NCBI GenBank assembly: GCA_964030785.1
Contig: OZ034967.1
Location: 51,303,533-51,367,532, forward strand
Direction: 5' to 3'
Length of the DNA stretch: 64,000 bases
Source: Siderastrea siderea
Lineage: Eukaryota > Cnidaria > Anthozoa > Scleractinia > Rhizangiidae
The notes beneath the pieces are model-generated. The model was not told the origin of the DNA. It saw only the letters and a program-made list of their open reading frames with translations, and did not search any database. This document shows positions 56,301 to 64,000 of the stretch, in pieces; the first letter of the stretch is position 1, and every line of letters starts with the position of its first letter. The translations under genes were made by a program, and so were the position numbers.

Positions 56301-59190
56301 ATTGAGTTGAGTTTTGTATCGCTATTCATGCTTTTTATTATACGTAGAAGATGGGGGGAGGGGATAATATAGCGTTGTCTAGTTGTTGGAGCTGGAAAAC
56401 GAGTTCAAGAATTTGGATTTTTGCTCCTCTTTCTTCGAAGAGTTTTTTTTTAACTTTCGTGGGTACTTGGCGTCAATGCAGTGTCGATAGCAATTTATAA
56501 ACAATCGCTTAAGATGACATTACCCCTTTATAATGTCGTCTCAAACACAATCAAAAGGGTCACCTGATCGTGATATTCGCTAAAAAGCAAACCCGCTTTA
56601 TATATGTTCCCAACAGATTTGAAAAATATACATTATGAACAAGCAAAGGTTAATTTTAGTTTAATTTAGTGTTTGCAATTCAGAAATTTATTTTTTGAAG
56701 CAATAAAAAACCTTTGTCTCTAATCAATAAAACGTCCAGCGTTTGGCCTCGTGCTTTTTATCAGTGTCGCGCAGTTTGCAACATCTGATTTAGCATTGTT
56801 CTCGTTTTACATAAACATGAAACATATCTTCACTACCCTTAACTGGTGATTGTTTTATGTTTCCCTTTCCAAGGACTGCAAAATTAGTATGTGTTTCAGT
56901 TTTGTTCATTCTTGTACCAGGAAGACCAGCAATCCAAAAATTTAACGAAATCTGTTTGACGTTTTTCCAACTCAGGATAGCAAAGCTCATCGCGTTGCTG
57001 TTGGTATTGGAAGGAAGATCAAGAAGGAAGAGCTTTTGAAAATTGCTGACAGCCCCAATCGGGTTGTACAAGCCTCCAACTTTGAAGATCTGAACAAAAA
57101 GCTTGAGGCGATCCGTGAAGCGGTCTGCAATAAGAAAGGTAGGCATTAACCAATTAGCACGTTTGACATTAGAATCTTATCTAAGATGTTTGAGATATTA
57201 TGATCACTTTGTGGAATGGATATTAATCTTCTATTTCACGCTATAGTAGTATTGTAGACGTAGATCAGAGGCGTGTTTACATTAGACAATTATAATGGAA
57301 TGAAGCATGCTGTAGCTTTTTTCGAAAGGCCTTCGATTCCATCCATCATGGGCATGTCACGGAGGGCCTGGCTATCTATGACATTCTAACAGTTCTTGTT
57401 CTATAGGAACCGTCACAATAGCGAAAAGAGCTGTCTTTTAGGTCGGTTGGTTCAAACACCCCACAAACGAAGTTATATTTGATGGATTGGTGAGGTTCAC
57501 TGAGAATATCGGTCCGTGGCGTATACAATTTGCAGGACATTGCCTCCACTATCTTAAACTGCTAGCTAGTAAGCTGGTATTGTAGTTACCAATGCACTGG
57601 GATCGCAGACGCCTAAAGAGTAGCCTCCCGCGCAGTCGCTTTTGGGGTAGTAGTATTGAGGAGAAGGTAATACGACTTCCCTAAAAACGACTTCGTGGGA
57701 GTTTACATGAAGAGCAATCCAGGTGGCAACCTGTATGCGGGATTCCAGCTGTGGGGATCGCTGTCTTCCCTTGTCAATTGCGTTATGCCGCGGATTCAAT
57801 ATGCAGAAATGCTGAAAGAAATACAAATTAGGCAAAATGCTGCAGTTTGGAACGTAATCAAGGAATAATATTTGTTGGCTTTACTCTTTATCATTTTTAA
57901 TTCGATTACAGTTCTATCGTAAGGGAAGGTACGTTTTTTCTTGGGAGGGGAGGGCTGGAGCCTCAGAGGGGAGGGTCATCAGTGAAAGTGAGCCCCAAAA
58001 GGGGAGGGCCATACCTCACGTGAGCTATTCAAGGAAGGGTCACACATCTTTTCCAGAATTTTTTAATGAGAATTTTTGTGATGTTGTTTTCCATTTTTCT
58101 TACAGATTAAGTTTTTCTTTTCACCTACTTTGATTTAATTTGGTGTTTTATCATAGGTATTAGGTTACATTTCTACATGTATCTAGCAGGACTCGTGTCC
58201 TTTTCCATCCGTATCGAGAAGTACTTGACTCAGTTATCGTTTCTTCAGCTTCTTGCTGTTGGCTATCCGCTGCCTGATCTCCTGAGTCGTTTAGTTCTGA
58301 AGAGTTACTAGTAGATCCAACAATGCGCTCTACGCTGTCGGAAATGTAGGAAATATTTTTTTTTGAGAGGCAGATTTCGCATGCTAAACAAATAAACCTT
58401 TCTGTTAAAATAACCAACAGCAATGCCGGCTAGTCGGAGACAGAAGCGCGTGTATTTTCCCTTAGATATTTTATGTTCAAAACTTTTATAATACTCAATT
58501 ACTTCCATATTCAAACTTCAGCTATAAAACGTAAATATCCCACACTGATTGTTCGCATTTTCCTTGTTTCAGCGCGCACACATTCAATATCGAGATATAT
58601 TCATATTCAAAAACTTTGCATTCACAAGCGAAACGTTCTGAGGTTTCTACAGCATGGAACATACCATGTAGTAGTGAGGGGAGGGTCGCACTTTTGTTAG
58701 TCACCTAAAGGTGGGGGGGGGGGGGGGTCAGAAGTTTTTTTTATTAAAATGCAAGGGAGGGCCAACACTTTTTTGGGAAACAAATACCAAAATTCCCCAG
58801 CCCTCCCCCCCCAAGAAAAAACGTACCTTCCCTAAACGAACTGTATTGTGAACACGGCTTCAGTCTATTGTCAACCTAGGTGGATAAGGTGCACTGAGGT
58901 GCATGTCACTAGTATGATACTAAACACTGTCCAGGGGTATTAATAAGGAACACTTGTAAGGACCCTGGAAGAAGTCACCGTGTACATTTATAATTTGAAC
59001 TAAAAGAGACACCCTTGCTTTGATGGCAATCTGACAGATTAATAAGGCGATCGACCGATAAGTCAATCAGTCCATCCATCCATCCATCCATCCATCCATC
59101 CCTCCATCAAATCTAAAGTCGTTTTGTTTAGTCTCATTGCCTTGTTTATTTACTCTTCTTTTCATTTTATTTCTTTCTTTATCAGAATAA
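50303..59190 (+). CDS. Gene C: secreted VWA-TSP1(4)-VWA protein
   Basis: Ten coding exons give a 651-aa protein: 50303-50354, 50611-51041, 51963-52116, 52767-52949, 54658-54840, 54935-55117, 55229-55411, 55760-56178, 56976-57138, 59186-59190. Domains: signal peptide 1-18; VWA 27-212; TSP1 at 213-273, 274-334, 335-395 and 396-456; VWA 457-650. Splice sites and phases all agree. Both VWA domains use D-x-T-K-S at the metal site. The second VWA has a two-exon layout like the first, unlike the three-exon second VWA of gene B, so it looks like a copy of the first type. There is no ShK or Gly-rich tail. The start is the only ATG that opens a signal peptide joined in phase to the VWA. The protein is likely secreted to the extracellular matrix. 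Coral coadhesin-like proteins have a comparable make-up. Confidence 0.88.
50611..51041 (+). CDS. Gene C exon 2: VWA 1 main part
   Basis: The exon has [17 protein letters not shown] and VFTDGG. It is 431 nt and ends in phase 0 at PPLE with donor GTGAGG. Confidence 0.9.
51963..52116 (+). CDS. Gene C exon 3: VWA 1 end
   Basis: The exon encodes [15 protein letters not shown] to EATC. It is 154 nt, phase 0 to 1. Confidence 0.9.
52767..52949 (+). CDS. Gene C exon 4: TSP1 repeat 1
   Basis: The exon has [15 protein letters not shown] and six cysteines, ending CNTQDC. It is 183 nt. Confidence 0.92.
52950..54657 (+). other. Gene C intron 4
   Basis: The 1.7-kb intron holds a C-rich run near 53990 and two CRE-like TGACGTCA sites near 54090 and 54104. 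No exon is seen. Confidence 0.5.
54658..54840 (+). CDS. Gene C exon 5: TSP1 repeat 2
   Basis: The exon has [15 protein letters not shown] and NPPPSGGG. It is 183 nt and most like exon 7. Confidence 0.92.
54935..55117 (+). CDS. Gene C exon 6: TSP1 repeat 3
   Basis: The exon has WSEWGEC and CSVTCGGG. The intron before it is only 94 nt. It is 183 nt. Confidence 0.92.
55229..55411 (+). CDS. Gene C exon 7: TSP1 repeat 4
   Basis: The exon has WSEWGEC and CSVTCGGG. The intron before it is 111 nt and the donor is G|GTTTGT, weaker than its neighbours. It is 183 nt. Confidence 0.9.
55760..56178 (+). CDS. Gene C exon 8: VWA 2 main part
   Basis: The exon has [17 protein letters not shown] and VFTDGG. 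It is 419 nt, phase 1 to 0, and matches gene D exon 63415-63827. Confidence 0.9.
56976..57138 (+). CDS. Gene C exon 9: VWA 2 end
   Basis: The exon encodes [15 protein letters not shown] to CNKK. It is 163 nt, phase 0 to 1. Confidence 0.9.
57923..58832. mobile_element. Harbinger-type MITE in last intron of gene C
   Basis: The ends are GGGAAGGTACGTTTTTTCTT and the reverse complement, near perfect for about 36 bp, with a TAA duplication at 57920-57922 and 58833-58835. It is 910 bp, without a transposase ORF. Confidence 0.8.
59071..59105 (+). repeat. (CCAT)n microsatellite
   Basis: A short CCAT array lies in the last intron of gene C, about 80 bases before the acceptor. Confidence 0.9.
59186..59190 (+). 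CDS. Gene C exon 10: five coding bases with the stop
   Basis: After TTTATCAG the exon begins AATAA. Joined to the last G of exon 9 it gives GAA TAA, one Glu and the stop. The rest is 3' UTR, with AATAAA at 59292-59297. Confidence 0.75.
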
Positions 59191-59291
59191 CGTCAATCTC
59201 AGACTGAGAGATGGACTGTCTCGCCAGAAACCAAGTGGGGTTTATATAATGAAATCGATTGAAAGGGGCTGAAATGAATAAGTTGAACTGA

Positions 59292-59297
59292 AATAAA
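59292..59297 (+). terminator. Poly(A) signal of gene C
   Basis: AATAAA lies 102 nt after the stop codon and a GT-rich stretch (TGTGTTCTGTGTG) follows it. Confidence 0.65.
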
Positions 59298-59854
59298 GAT
59301 TGTGGGAATCTATGTGTTCTGTGTGACATAATTAGTCTATGATACTGTTGTAATCGTTGTAATCACTTGTCTGAAGTCTGTCAATTTGGTTACATTTGCA
59401 AACATTAAGTCGATCGGTATCCTTTTTGGCTTATTTTGTCATCAGGGATTTTGTTGCCAACATTTGGGATCTTTGGAAACCACGACGGGCAACCAATGAA
59501 AAGTTGTTCAATTTAAATTGTGTGCTTGAACGATCCGGGAGCTGAATTCGGTGTTCATTCGTAAGACGAGAAAGGAAAATTCACCGTTGTGTCTTCAAAT
59601 TTTTTCCACAAGGGGGTTAGTTCTAAAGAAAGTGTGGCCGCTGCGTCGGTGGGGAAGTGAAACACAAAACCGTAGATTTGTCAACTGGGTTGATAAAGTG
59701 GCCAATTTAACTTATCAACTCAGTTGATAAATCCAAAGTTTTTGTATTATGTAAACGGTCCGTTGATATGAGCAATCCCTGCATGCACTTGGCTCCCTAC
59801 TAACTAGCGATATTCAGTTACAAAACGGGAGAGTCCACTTCATCAACATTTGCA

Positions 59855-60036
59855 TAGCCTGCGAGCAGGCTCACTTAGTGTGTTATTTCTCGCGAGTATC
59901 TTGGCAGCGGAGCCGCGATTTGCGAGTCGGCGAAAAGAATGGGACCCATTCTTCTCGCCGGTTCGCTTCTCTCGCCGACTCGCAAATCGCGGCTACTCGC
60001 GCGAATAGCACACTAAGCGAGCCTGCTCGCAGGTTA
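59855..60036. mobile_element. Mutator-like foldback MITE
   Basis: The 182-bp hairpin has ends TAGCCTGCGAGCAGGC and the near reverse complement. The 9-bp repeat ACATTTGCA flanks it (59846-59854 and 60037-60045). The ends begin TAGCC like the MITE at 189-480. Confidence 0.85.
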
Positions 60037-60045
60037 ACATTTGCA

Positions 60046-61448
60046 TTTCACCTATAAAACGCGAACATGAACAATTAAATAATATTCCGACCTCTCCTCT
60101 CCGTTTCGAGACAGACACGGTGCGAATTTGAAAACGTCTTGCGTTCTTTAGTTACTAAGAGTGTCTCAACTCATGCATTTGGCTCAGTTATTTTTGCTTG
60201 TGGAGTAGCTGCCCATGTTAGTGGTGGAAGTTTTAACTAATTTCTTTTGTCAGCATTCCTTTTCAAGAGTTCATGTAACAGTAGATGTTATGGAACAAAT
60301 GTTAAATGTTAAAAACTGTGACAAGCATTGTCCGTTTATCCTGAATGCTTGTGGCTGTGCTTCTCGCCATTTCTCTGACAATAATTTTCCCTCACTTTGC
60401 TGCTCTCATATGGAAAAAAAAAACGTACTGGAAGGTCTTTTCGCATATCTCTTAAAAATTGAAAAGAATCTTGAATATGTCCAAATTTTCCTTGCTTGGC
60501 ATGATTCGCTGGCTATCGATTCGGCTGTCACGATTTGCCGATAATCACTATATGGTTAAAGCAATCTGAAGATCTTCCGGTTGCTTATGATTGTTTACCT
60601 GTCAGGAAGTTAGTTTTTCATCCTTATACCCATGATCATTTCATGTGCAAATTTCCATCATCATTTCGTGACCACTGGCGAGGGGTGGCTAACGAATCAT
60701 GATAAGCCGACTATGACTCACCTGCCAGACCTACAGATTACCTCCACACCTTGGAATTATGGGCAAATCGTGTTTCAAAAAACCGCTCTGTTCCGCTGTA
60801 AAACGTTTTTGTTGCTTTGTTTTGTTCGTTTGTTTGTTTGGTTGTGTTGAAGTTTCATGTTAAAATTAGTGAACTCAGATCTGAAGAAGAAAAAAGGTTC
60901 TCCTCACTGTTGTTTCAAAAGATCTGTTTTAGCCCCAAAATGTGAGTAGACTGAGGCTAGTTCGGCTCTTCTAGTCAAGGCCAAACTAATCGTATGCCCA
61001 GGGCCTGGGCCGAAACCTGGGCAAAATTGGATCCCATTGTGAGCTGTCACGGTTTTCAATCCAAATTATATTGTCAAAATAGCTTCCCAGAGGGCCAAAT
61101 CAGCCTTTGGGTTATCAAGCCTAATTCGGGGCTGAAACAGATCCTTTGAAGTTACAGTTCACGGGCGGGACTCAGTTTACGTGAATCCAGTCTCAAGCCT
61201 CCATCTAAAGTTAAATGCTGAGTTTAAGTTGATGCTTATTATATCACACAATGCATACAGTTTCACACTCTTTATTTCATTTTCACTTATTCATTTTCTT
61301 TTCAAAAGTTGACCCTCATCTGTTGTATGTTATGACAACCCATCACTTCCAGGAAAGTCGCTTTACAGTCACTCTAACAAAGGAAAAAAGAGAGAATGAG
61401 TGAATCAACCCATGTCTTGATGCAACCCTATCGTGAAATCAAAGACAC
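60046..61448. other. Spacer between genes C and D, part 1
   Basis: A plus-strand open frame at 60215-60544 (109 aa, Cys-rich in the middle) has no recognised family or splice support. I see nothing else. Confidence 0.4.
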
Positions 61449-61485
61449 ACGGTTTTAAGTTTAAAAAACATGTTTCGGATGATCT

Positions 61486-61710
61486 ACCGGCAAGACAAAC
61501 CGACATCTTGCTACACGTGTTCGTGAACACTTAACATCTGATAAGAATTCGCACATCTTCCGACACATAAATAGGTCAGAGACATGCAAAGCTTTGTGTT
61601 CAGAGGATTGCTTCTCAATTCTTGACACCGCCTCCACGGCTTTCCAACTCAAAATCAAGAAGGCTTTAAACAAACAAGTCAATCACGTCAATCTATCACT
61701 TTCATTTTAG
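61486..61710 (+). pseudogene. Penelope-like GIY-YIG C-terminal remnant
   Basis: The 75-codon frame reads TGKTNRHLATRVREHL, then ILDTASTAFQLKIKKALNKQ and VNHVNLSLSF with TAG at 61708-61710. It resembles the end of the endonuclease half of Penelope-like ORFs. A few residues between KKA and LNKQ seem to be missing. Confidence 0.65.
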
Positions 61711-61861
61711 TTGTCCTTGTTAATTCCACTTTTTTCAGTTTTTTGCGTTTTCAACACCACTGTATTTCAGTTATTCATATTCATGTTGTTATTTAGTAAT
61801 TAATATTCTATGTACACTGTATTTATATCACACTGACTAGCGGTCTTATTTGCATTTGAAA

Positions 61862-61892
61862 CTGAAGATGGATGTAGATCATCCGAAATGTG
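61862..61892 (+). ncRNA. Hammerhead ribozyme-like motif 3 (degraded)
   Basis: The motif reads CTGAAGA, one extra T, helix II GGATG/CATCC (five perfect pairs, loop TAGAT), GAAA, then TGTG. The last bases are not a good cleavage triplet and helix I is weak, so this copy is probably inactive. Confidence 0.5.
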
Positions 61893-61915
61893 TTTTTTAA
61901 ACTTAAAAACCGTGT

Positions 61916-62654
61916 GTATTTATTTGAAGATTATTTCTTGCCTGCTGTAATTTCGTAAATCAATGAACGTCAAAACACTTAGCAGAACGACTCATTCCAT
62001 CTCTGTTCGCTTATGCTTTAAACAAAAGTTTGCAGGAGTGGAGTATTGCTGTAGGAATGCTGGTAGCCAAATGTATTTAACGTCATGCATTAGAGAAAGA
62101 AATAAATTCATTTACAGGTAAATTCATGGAACATCGCTCAAAGAACTATGCGTTAAGATGCTAAGCTACAACGTCAAATCACCGTAATAACCCGTCTTGA
62201 GCATTCATCAACAAGTTGAAAAGTAAATCACACTTAAGCATGCTATTAACGACAACAAGATATAACAGAAGATCACACTAGTAAACCAGTAGTTTGAAAC
62301 TAGGCGTCATCAGATAAGTGGGTTGTTATAATCATCCGGCTGAGAATCTTCCTGAAATAGACTGTTGGTAACAACGACCAACGTACTAAAGGAAGAAAGA
62401 TGGTAAATTGTAAGCTCGGAAAAAAATAAGGATAGAATATTCACTTTGTCACGGGCGTGGGACAAAGAAAAAAACCCCGACGGGGATCGAAGCTCGTGAC
62501 AAACTAAACATTCCATCTTTTATAATGACCAACACTTCAATAATCTATACGGAAGCCATCATCAGAGTCAAAGTGAGTAGTGAATTGACAGCTGACATTT
62601 TGAAGTGTTACCGGAACCATCAGTATTCTAGTAACAGAAAATGCTGTGTCCACC
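61916..62654. other. Spacer between genes C and D, part 2
   Basis: The stretch is AT-rich and would contain the 3' UTR of gene D. I see no other gene. Confidence 0.5.
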
Positions 62655-62819
62655 TCAGTTTTTATTGCAGGCCGCCTCACGGATCGCTTCAAGTTTGGCA
62701 TTCAGATCTTTAAAATTGGAGCCTTGTATAACCCGATCCGGGCTGTCAGCGATTTTCAAGAGCTCTGCCTTCTTGATCTTCCTTCCAATGCCCACAGCAA
62801 CGCGATGAGCTTTGCTATT
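62655..62819 (-). CDS. Gene D last coding exon: VWA end
   Basis: The exon starts after TTTAACTCAG (minus strand) and has 55 codons with the TGA. It is the counterpart of gene C exon 9. Confidence 0.87.
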   Translation of the reverse strand, partial: NSKAHRVAVGIGRKIKKAELLKIADSPDRVIQGSNFKDLNAKLEAIREAACNKN

Positions 62820-63827
62820 CTGAGTTAAAAAAAGGCACACAGGTTTTGTTAACTTTTTGACTTGCTCTTAAAAATTACACCGATAAGCTGAAGGAAAATG
62901 TTTTGTTACTTCAGAAATAAGATAGCTCAAGATTGGAAGGCAATTATGTATGCCTGGAATAGGAGAAATAAATTGAAAACAAAGTACCGTAAGAGTGTTT
63001 CATGTGATTTATTTCATACAAGGCAAAACTTATTTACCTCATACGCGTCACGTCACGTTTGTAGAAGATGTAATTTAGCAGTGTACTGGTTCGTGTGTAA
63101 CGCGAGGAAGACGATCATGAAAGCGTTCATGGCGAACTGACATAAGTCAGTTTTGAAAGCGTAATACAAGCATATAATCCAGTCAATCAGCAGCAACGTT
63201 GTCGTTTCTTTATTCATTTTATTACTTACAGCATAAAACTGCTGCAACGCAGCTGCTGTTGAATTTCGTTAATACTCTTTATCAAATTGTTTTTTTTTAA
63301 ATCTAAGAACACGATCTGGTTCTCCATGGAGTATCAAAACTCACCAAACCGACCAAAATAGACGTCATCAACTGAACTCGAACCTGTACAGCGTGTTTGC
63401 AATATTTCACTTACTTGCGGAATCACTTCGCTATAAGGTTTAGCCGTATAATGTAAACCTTCGTCCGTAAAAACAACAGTGACGTCGGGGGAATTTGGAC
63501 GGTCTCCGTTGGCGTTAGAGGCGTTGAAGACAAGTTCTAACGCTTTATCTGTACGCGTGGGCTGACTTAGCTTGTCCTTCTTCATTCTGTCAAGAAGTTT
63601 CATCATGTCTTCTTTGTTGTGAGCGGCAGGGCTGTCAAGGTTAGCTTTTACTTTTGCGTTACCAGCAAACGACACAACTGCCATGTGCGTTGTGTCTTCT
63701 CCGATATTGAACATCGAGACAAAACCCTTGATGGAATCCAACATGGAACGGTAATGGGGTCTTCCAAGGCTTTTCGTTTTGTCGATAACAAGGACCACAT
63801 CAAGTGGAGGAACTTCACACTCAGGTT
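62655..63827 (-). CDS. Gene D (3' part): VWA protein, relative of gene C
   Basis: Two minus-strand exons are visible, 63415-63827 and 62655-62819; the rest lies right of the window. They encode the last VWA domain, with [17 protein letters not shown] and VFTDEG, then [15 protein letters not shown] to CNKN and TGA. Phases match gene C exons 8 and 9. The protein is two residues shorter in the first exon. The usual Gly after TD is Glu here. Unlike gene C, the stop is in this exon, so there is no tiny final coding exon. The gene points toward gene C, tail to tail, so an inverted duplication made the pair. A secreted VWA/TSP1 protein is expected, but the upstream domains are not seen. Confidence 0.83.
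63415..63827 (-). CDS. Gene D exon: VWA main part
   Basis: On the minus strand the acceptor is TTCTTTAG before AACCTGAGTG, and the donor is CAA|GTAAGT at 63414. It is 413 nt, phase 1 to 0. The intron after it is 595 nt. Confidence 0.88.
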
Positions 63828-64000
63828 CTAAAGAAAAGAAAATGGAAAATAGCTATGATCCAATATTAATCCACATAGTCCTTGACGATCAGATAATTCA
63901 AACATTGACAAGATGTCGTGTCCAGTCTTGAGCAAGGTTGCTGTTAATGGAAAATGCTTTGGAAACAAAAAATTCATAGTTTCTTTTAAATTCACTGTTT
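63828..64000 (-). other. Gene D intron, continues off the window
   Basis: The stretch holds the polypyrimidine tract and acceptor for the exon at 63415-63827. No exon is seen. Confidence 0.6.

Larger units (their letters stand above)
61449..61915 (+). mobile_element. Penelope-like remnant with inverted ends
   Basis: ACACACGGTTTTAAGTTTAA at the left is matched inverted by the right end (CTTAAAAACCGTGTGT). Between them lie a GIY-YIG remnant (61486-61710) and a hammerhead-like motif (61862-61892). The layout matches the element at 48651-49249. Confidence 0.68.

Noticed and set aside
61461..61682. 73-codon minus-strand frame
   Set aside because: It is antisense to the Penelope-like GIY-YIG remnant, which has recognisable motifs.

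Overview
The window is eukaryotic nuclear DNA. All coding sequence is split by GT-AG introns into small domain-sized exons. The proteins combine von Willebrand A (VWA), thrombospondin type-1 (TSP1) and ShK domains, and the repeats include Penelope-like, Kolobok-like, CR1/L2-like and many foldback elements. This mix points to a cnidarian, most likely an anthozoan such as a stony coral. The species call is inference; the gene structures are read from splice sites, intron phase and exon matches between paralogues.

The window holds four paralogous genes for secreted VWA/TSP1 proteins. Gene A (+, only its 3' half, 16-10669) and gene B (+, complete, 28250-41637, 863 aa) are tandem copies. Gene B reads: signal peptide, VWA, four TSP1, VWA, a short TSP1, two ShK, Gly-rich tail. 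Gene C (+, complete, 50303-59190, 651 aa) reads: signal peptide, VWA, four TSP1, VWA. Gene D (-, only its last two exons, 62655-63827) is a relative of gene C arranged tail to tail with it. Exon 1-3 lengths are the same in B and C (52, 431 and 154 nt), seven TSP1 exons are each exactly 183 nt, and nearly all domain modules are bounded by phase-1 introns, a classic exon-shuffling design. The products are probably extracellular matrix or secreted adhesive proteins; coral skeletal-matrix proteins of the coadhesin type are the closest known architecture. No function is proven by the sequence.

Bases 1-11633 are a direct duplicate of 34918-42842. Comparing the copies shows what has happened since. 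In copy A: a 9-bp-TSD foldback element at a splice donor, a Penelope-like element (4948-9486) carrying a nested Kolobok-like element (5363-8503), and a 401-bp deletion that removes most of the Gly-rich tail. In copy B: two small foldback elements (35138-35627 and 38584-38883).

The spacer between A and B (11.6-28.2 kb) is almost all mobile DNA: a 2.6-kb foldback element holding a tRNA-derived SINE, a second Kolobok-like element (15176-19676), and a Harbinger-type element (20988-25244) that received a LINE with an intact 1056-aa ORF and a 2A-like peptide. The spacer between B and C (42.5-50.3 kb) holds two foldback elements and a Penelope-like 3' end. Another Penelope-like remnant lies between C and D. 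Each of the three Penelope-like copies carries a hammerhead-ribozyme-like motif, and the motifs share a layout while their helix II sequences differ.
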